Source of the DNA: Magnetococcales bacterium
GTDB taxonomy: Bacteria; Pseudomonadota; Magnetococcia; Magnetococcales; Magnetaquicoccaceae
Length of the DNA: 6,379 nucleotides
Assembly: GCA_015228895.1 (NCBI GenBank)
Contig: JADGCR010000130.1
Coordinates: 1 to 6,379 of the forward strand
Reading direction: 5' to 3'
Part shown: in pieces, positions 5,841 through 6,379 of the stretch
How the letters are laid out: the number at the start of each line of letters is the position of its first letter
How positions within the stretch are numbered: position 1 is the stretch's first letter
Program-made: the position numbers and the translations under genes
The notes under the pieces: generated by a model
Database searches by the model: none
Told to the model about the DNA's origin: nothing
The model's input: only the letters and a program-made list of their open reading frames with translations

Positions 5841-6379
5841 ATGAACATTGCCTTTCTGGCCTTGGGCACAGATTTGGCCTCCATGTCTTCCAGGGCGCTT
5901 TCGGCTTATGCGCGTCAACTCGGACACCAGGCCCGCATCATCTTCATCCCTTCGGAACTCTCCCTGCGCGCCTATTCCCAGGCCACCCTGGACGGCATCT
6001 CCAGTCTGATCGCCAACTGCGACCTGGTGGGCATCACGGTGTTCACCTCCCAGTACCGCCTCTCCGCCCAGATCACCCGGCACATCAAATCCACCACTCC
6101 CATCCCGGTCTTCTGGGGGGGCATCCACCCCATGATCCGCCCGGACGAATGCCTGCAACACGCGGATGGCATCTGCATGGGGGAAGGGGAAACCTTTCTC
6201 ACGGAACTCCTGGCCGGCAAACCCCTCGACCAGATTCCCGGCATGTGGTATCTGGCCAACGGCACCCGGATCTCCAACGGCACCGCGCCCATGGTCAAGG
6301 ATCTCAACGCCCTCCCCTTCCAGGATTTCAGCTTCATCGACCACTATCTGGTGGACCCGGTCACCAACCGGGTGGGGGT
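5841..6379 (+). CDS. B12-binding domain radical SAM protein, N-terminal part (truncated by window end)
   Basis: The first 179 codons are present and the frame is open at the window edge. The visible part is a Rossmann-like cobalamin-binding domain: an N-terminal strand M-N-I-A-F-L-A-L-G, V-G-I-T-V-F-T-S at 63-70, then W-G-G-I-H-P-M at 92-98 followed by P-D-E-C and G-E-G-E at 114-117. The G-G-x-H-P ... P-E/D-E ... G-E-G-E series is characteristic of the BchE-like class of B12-dependent radical SAM enzymes. These are often methyltransferases or cyclases in cofactor, lipid or natural-product pathways. The DxHxxG motif of methionine-synthase-type domains is absent, as is common in this class. The radical SAM CxxxCxxC cluster would lie beyond the window, so the second domain is inferred. 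The ATG at 5841 is preceded by GGGAG (5826-5830) at 10 nt. A 140-bp gap with its own promoter suggests a transcription unit separate from the MFS gene. Confidence 0.88.
   Translation, partial: MNIAFLALGTDLASMSSRALSAYARQLGHQARIIFIPSELSLRAYSQATLDGISSLIANCDLVGITVFTSQYRLSAQITRHIKSTTPIPVFWGGIHPMIRPDECLQHADGICMGEGETFLTELLAGKPLDQIPGMWYLANGTRISNGTAPMVKDLNALPFQDFSFIDHYLVDPVTNRVG

Overview
The window is 6379 bp of GC-rich DNA (short AT-rich patches lie only between transcription units). All supported genes are on the + strand. The envelope genes (a TolC-type outer-membrane factor with a signal peptide and SPOR peptidoglycan-binding domains) point to a Gram-negative bacterium, most likely a GC-rich member of the Pseudomonadota. 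I cannot name the genus from sequence alone.

Layout. (1) Positions 1-104 are a leader with a plausible sigma70-type promoter. (2) Positions 111-2573 encode a TolC-family outer-membrane protein of about 820 residues. A proline-rich linker and two SPOR domains follow its TolC barrel/tunnel part. The linker holds a near-perfect 48-bp tandem duplication. (3) Positions 2574-2664 are an AT-rich intergenic stretch with a 38-bp inverted repeat that coincides with a predicted promoter. (4) Positions 2665-5700 look like one operon of four genes: full-length ChrB (N-terminal regulatory domain plus C-terminal chromate-resistance domain), an uncharacterised 100-residue helical protein, a stand-alone ChrB C-terminal-domain protein, and a 12-TM MFS transporter. 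The second and third overlap by ATGA and the fourth starts 13 bp later. (5) Positions 5701-5840 are a non-coding gap with a possible promoter. (6) Position 5841 to the window end is the N-terminal part of a cobalamin-binding-domain protein of the B12-binding radical SAM type, truncated by the window edge.

How the genes may work together. ChrB-type proteins are known as chromate-responsive regulators or resistance factors, usually beside the ChrA transporter. No ChrA is present here. Instead the operon carries an MFS permease, a second ChrB-C paralog that keeps cysteines the first lacks, and an unknown His-rich small protein. I infer a stress- or metal/oxyanion-responsive export module under autoregulation by the first ChrB at the inverted repeat. 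The substrate is not determined by the sequence. The TolC-SPOR gene upstream ends 91 bp before chrB and probably forms its own unit. No RNA genes, CRISPR arrays or mobile elements were seen, and there is no gene-free stretch over 300 bp.
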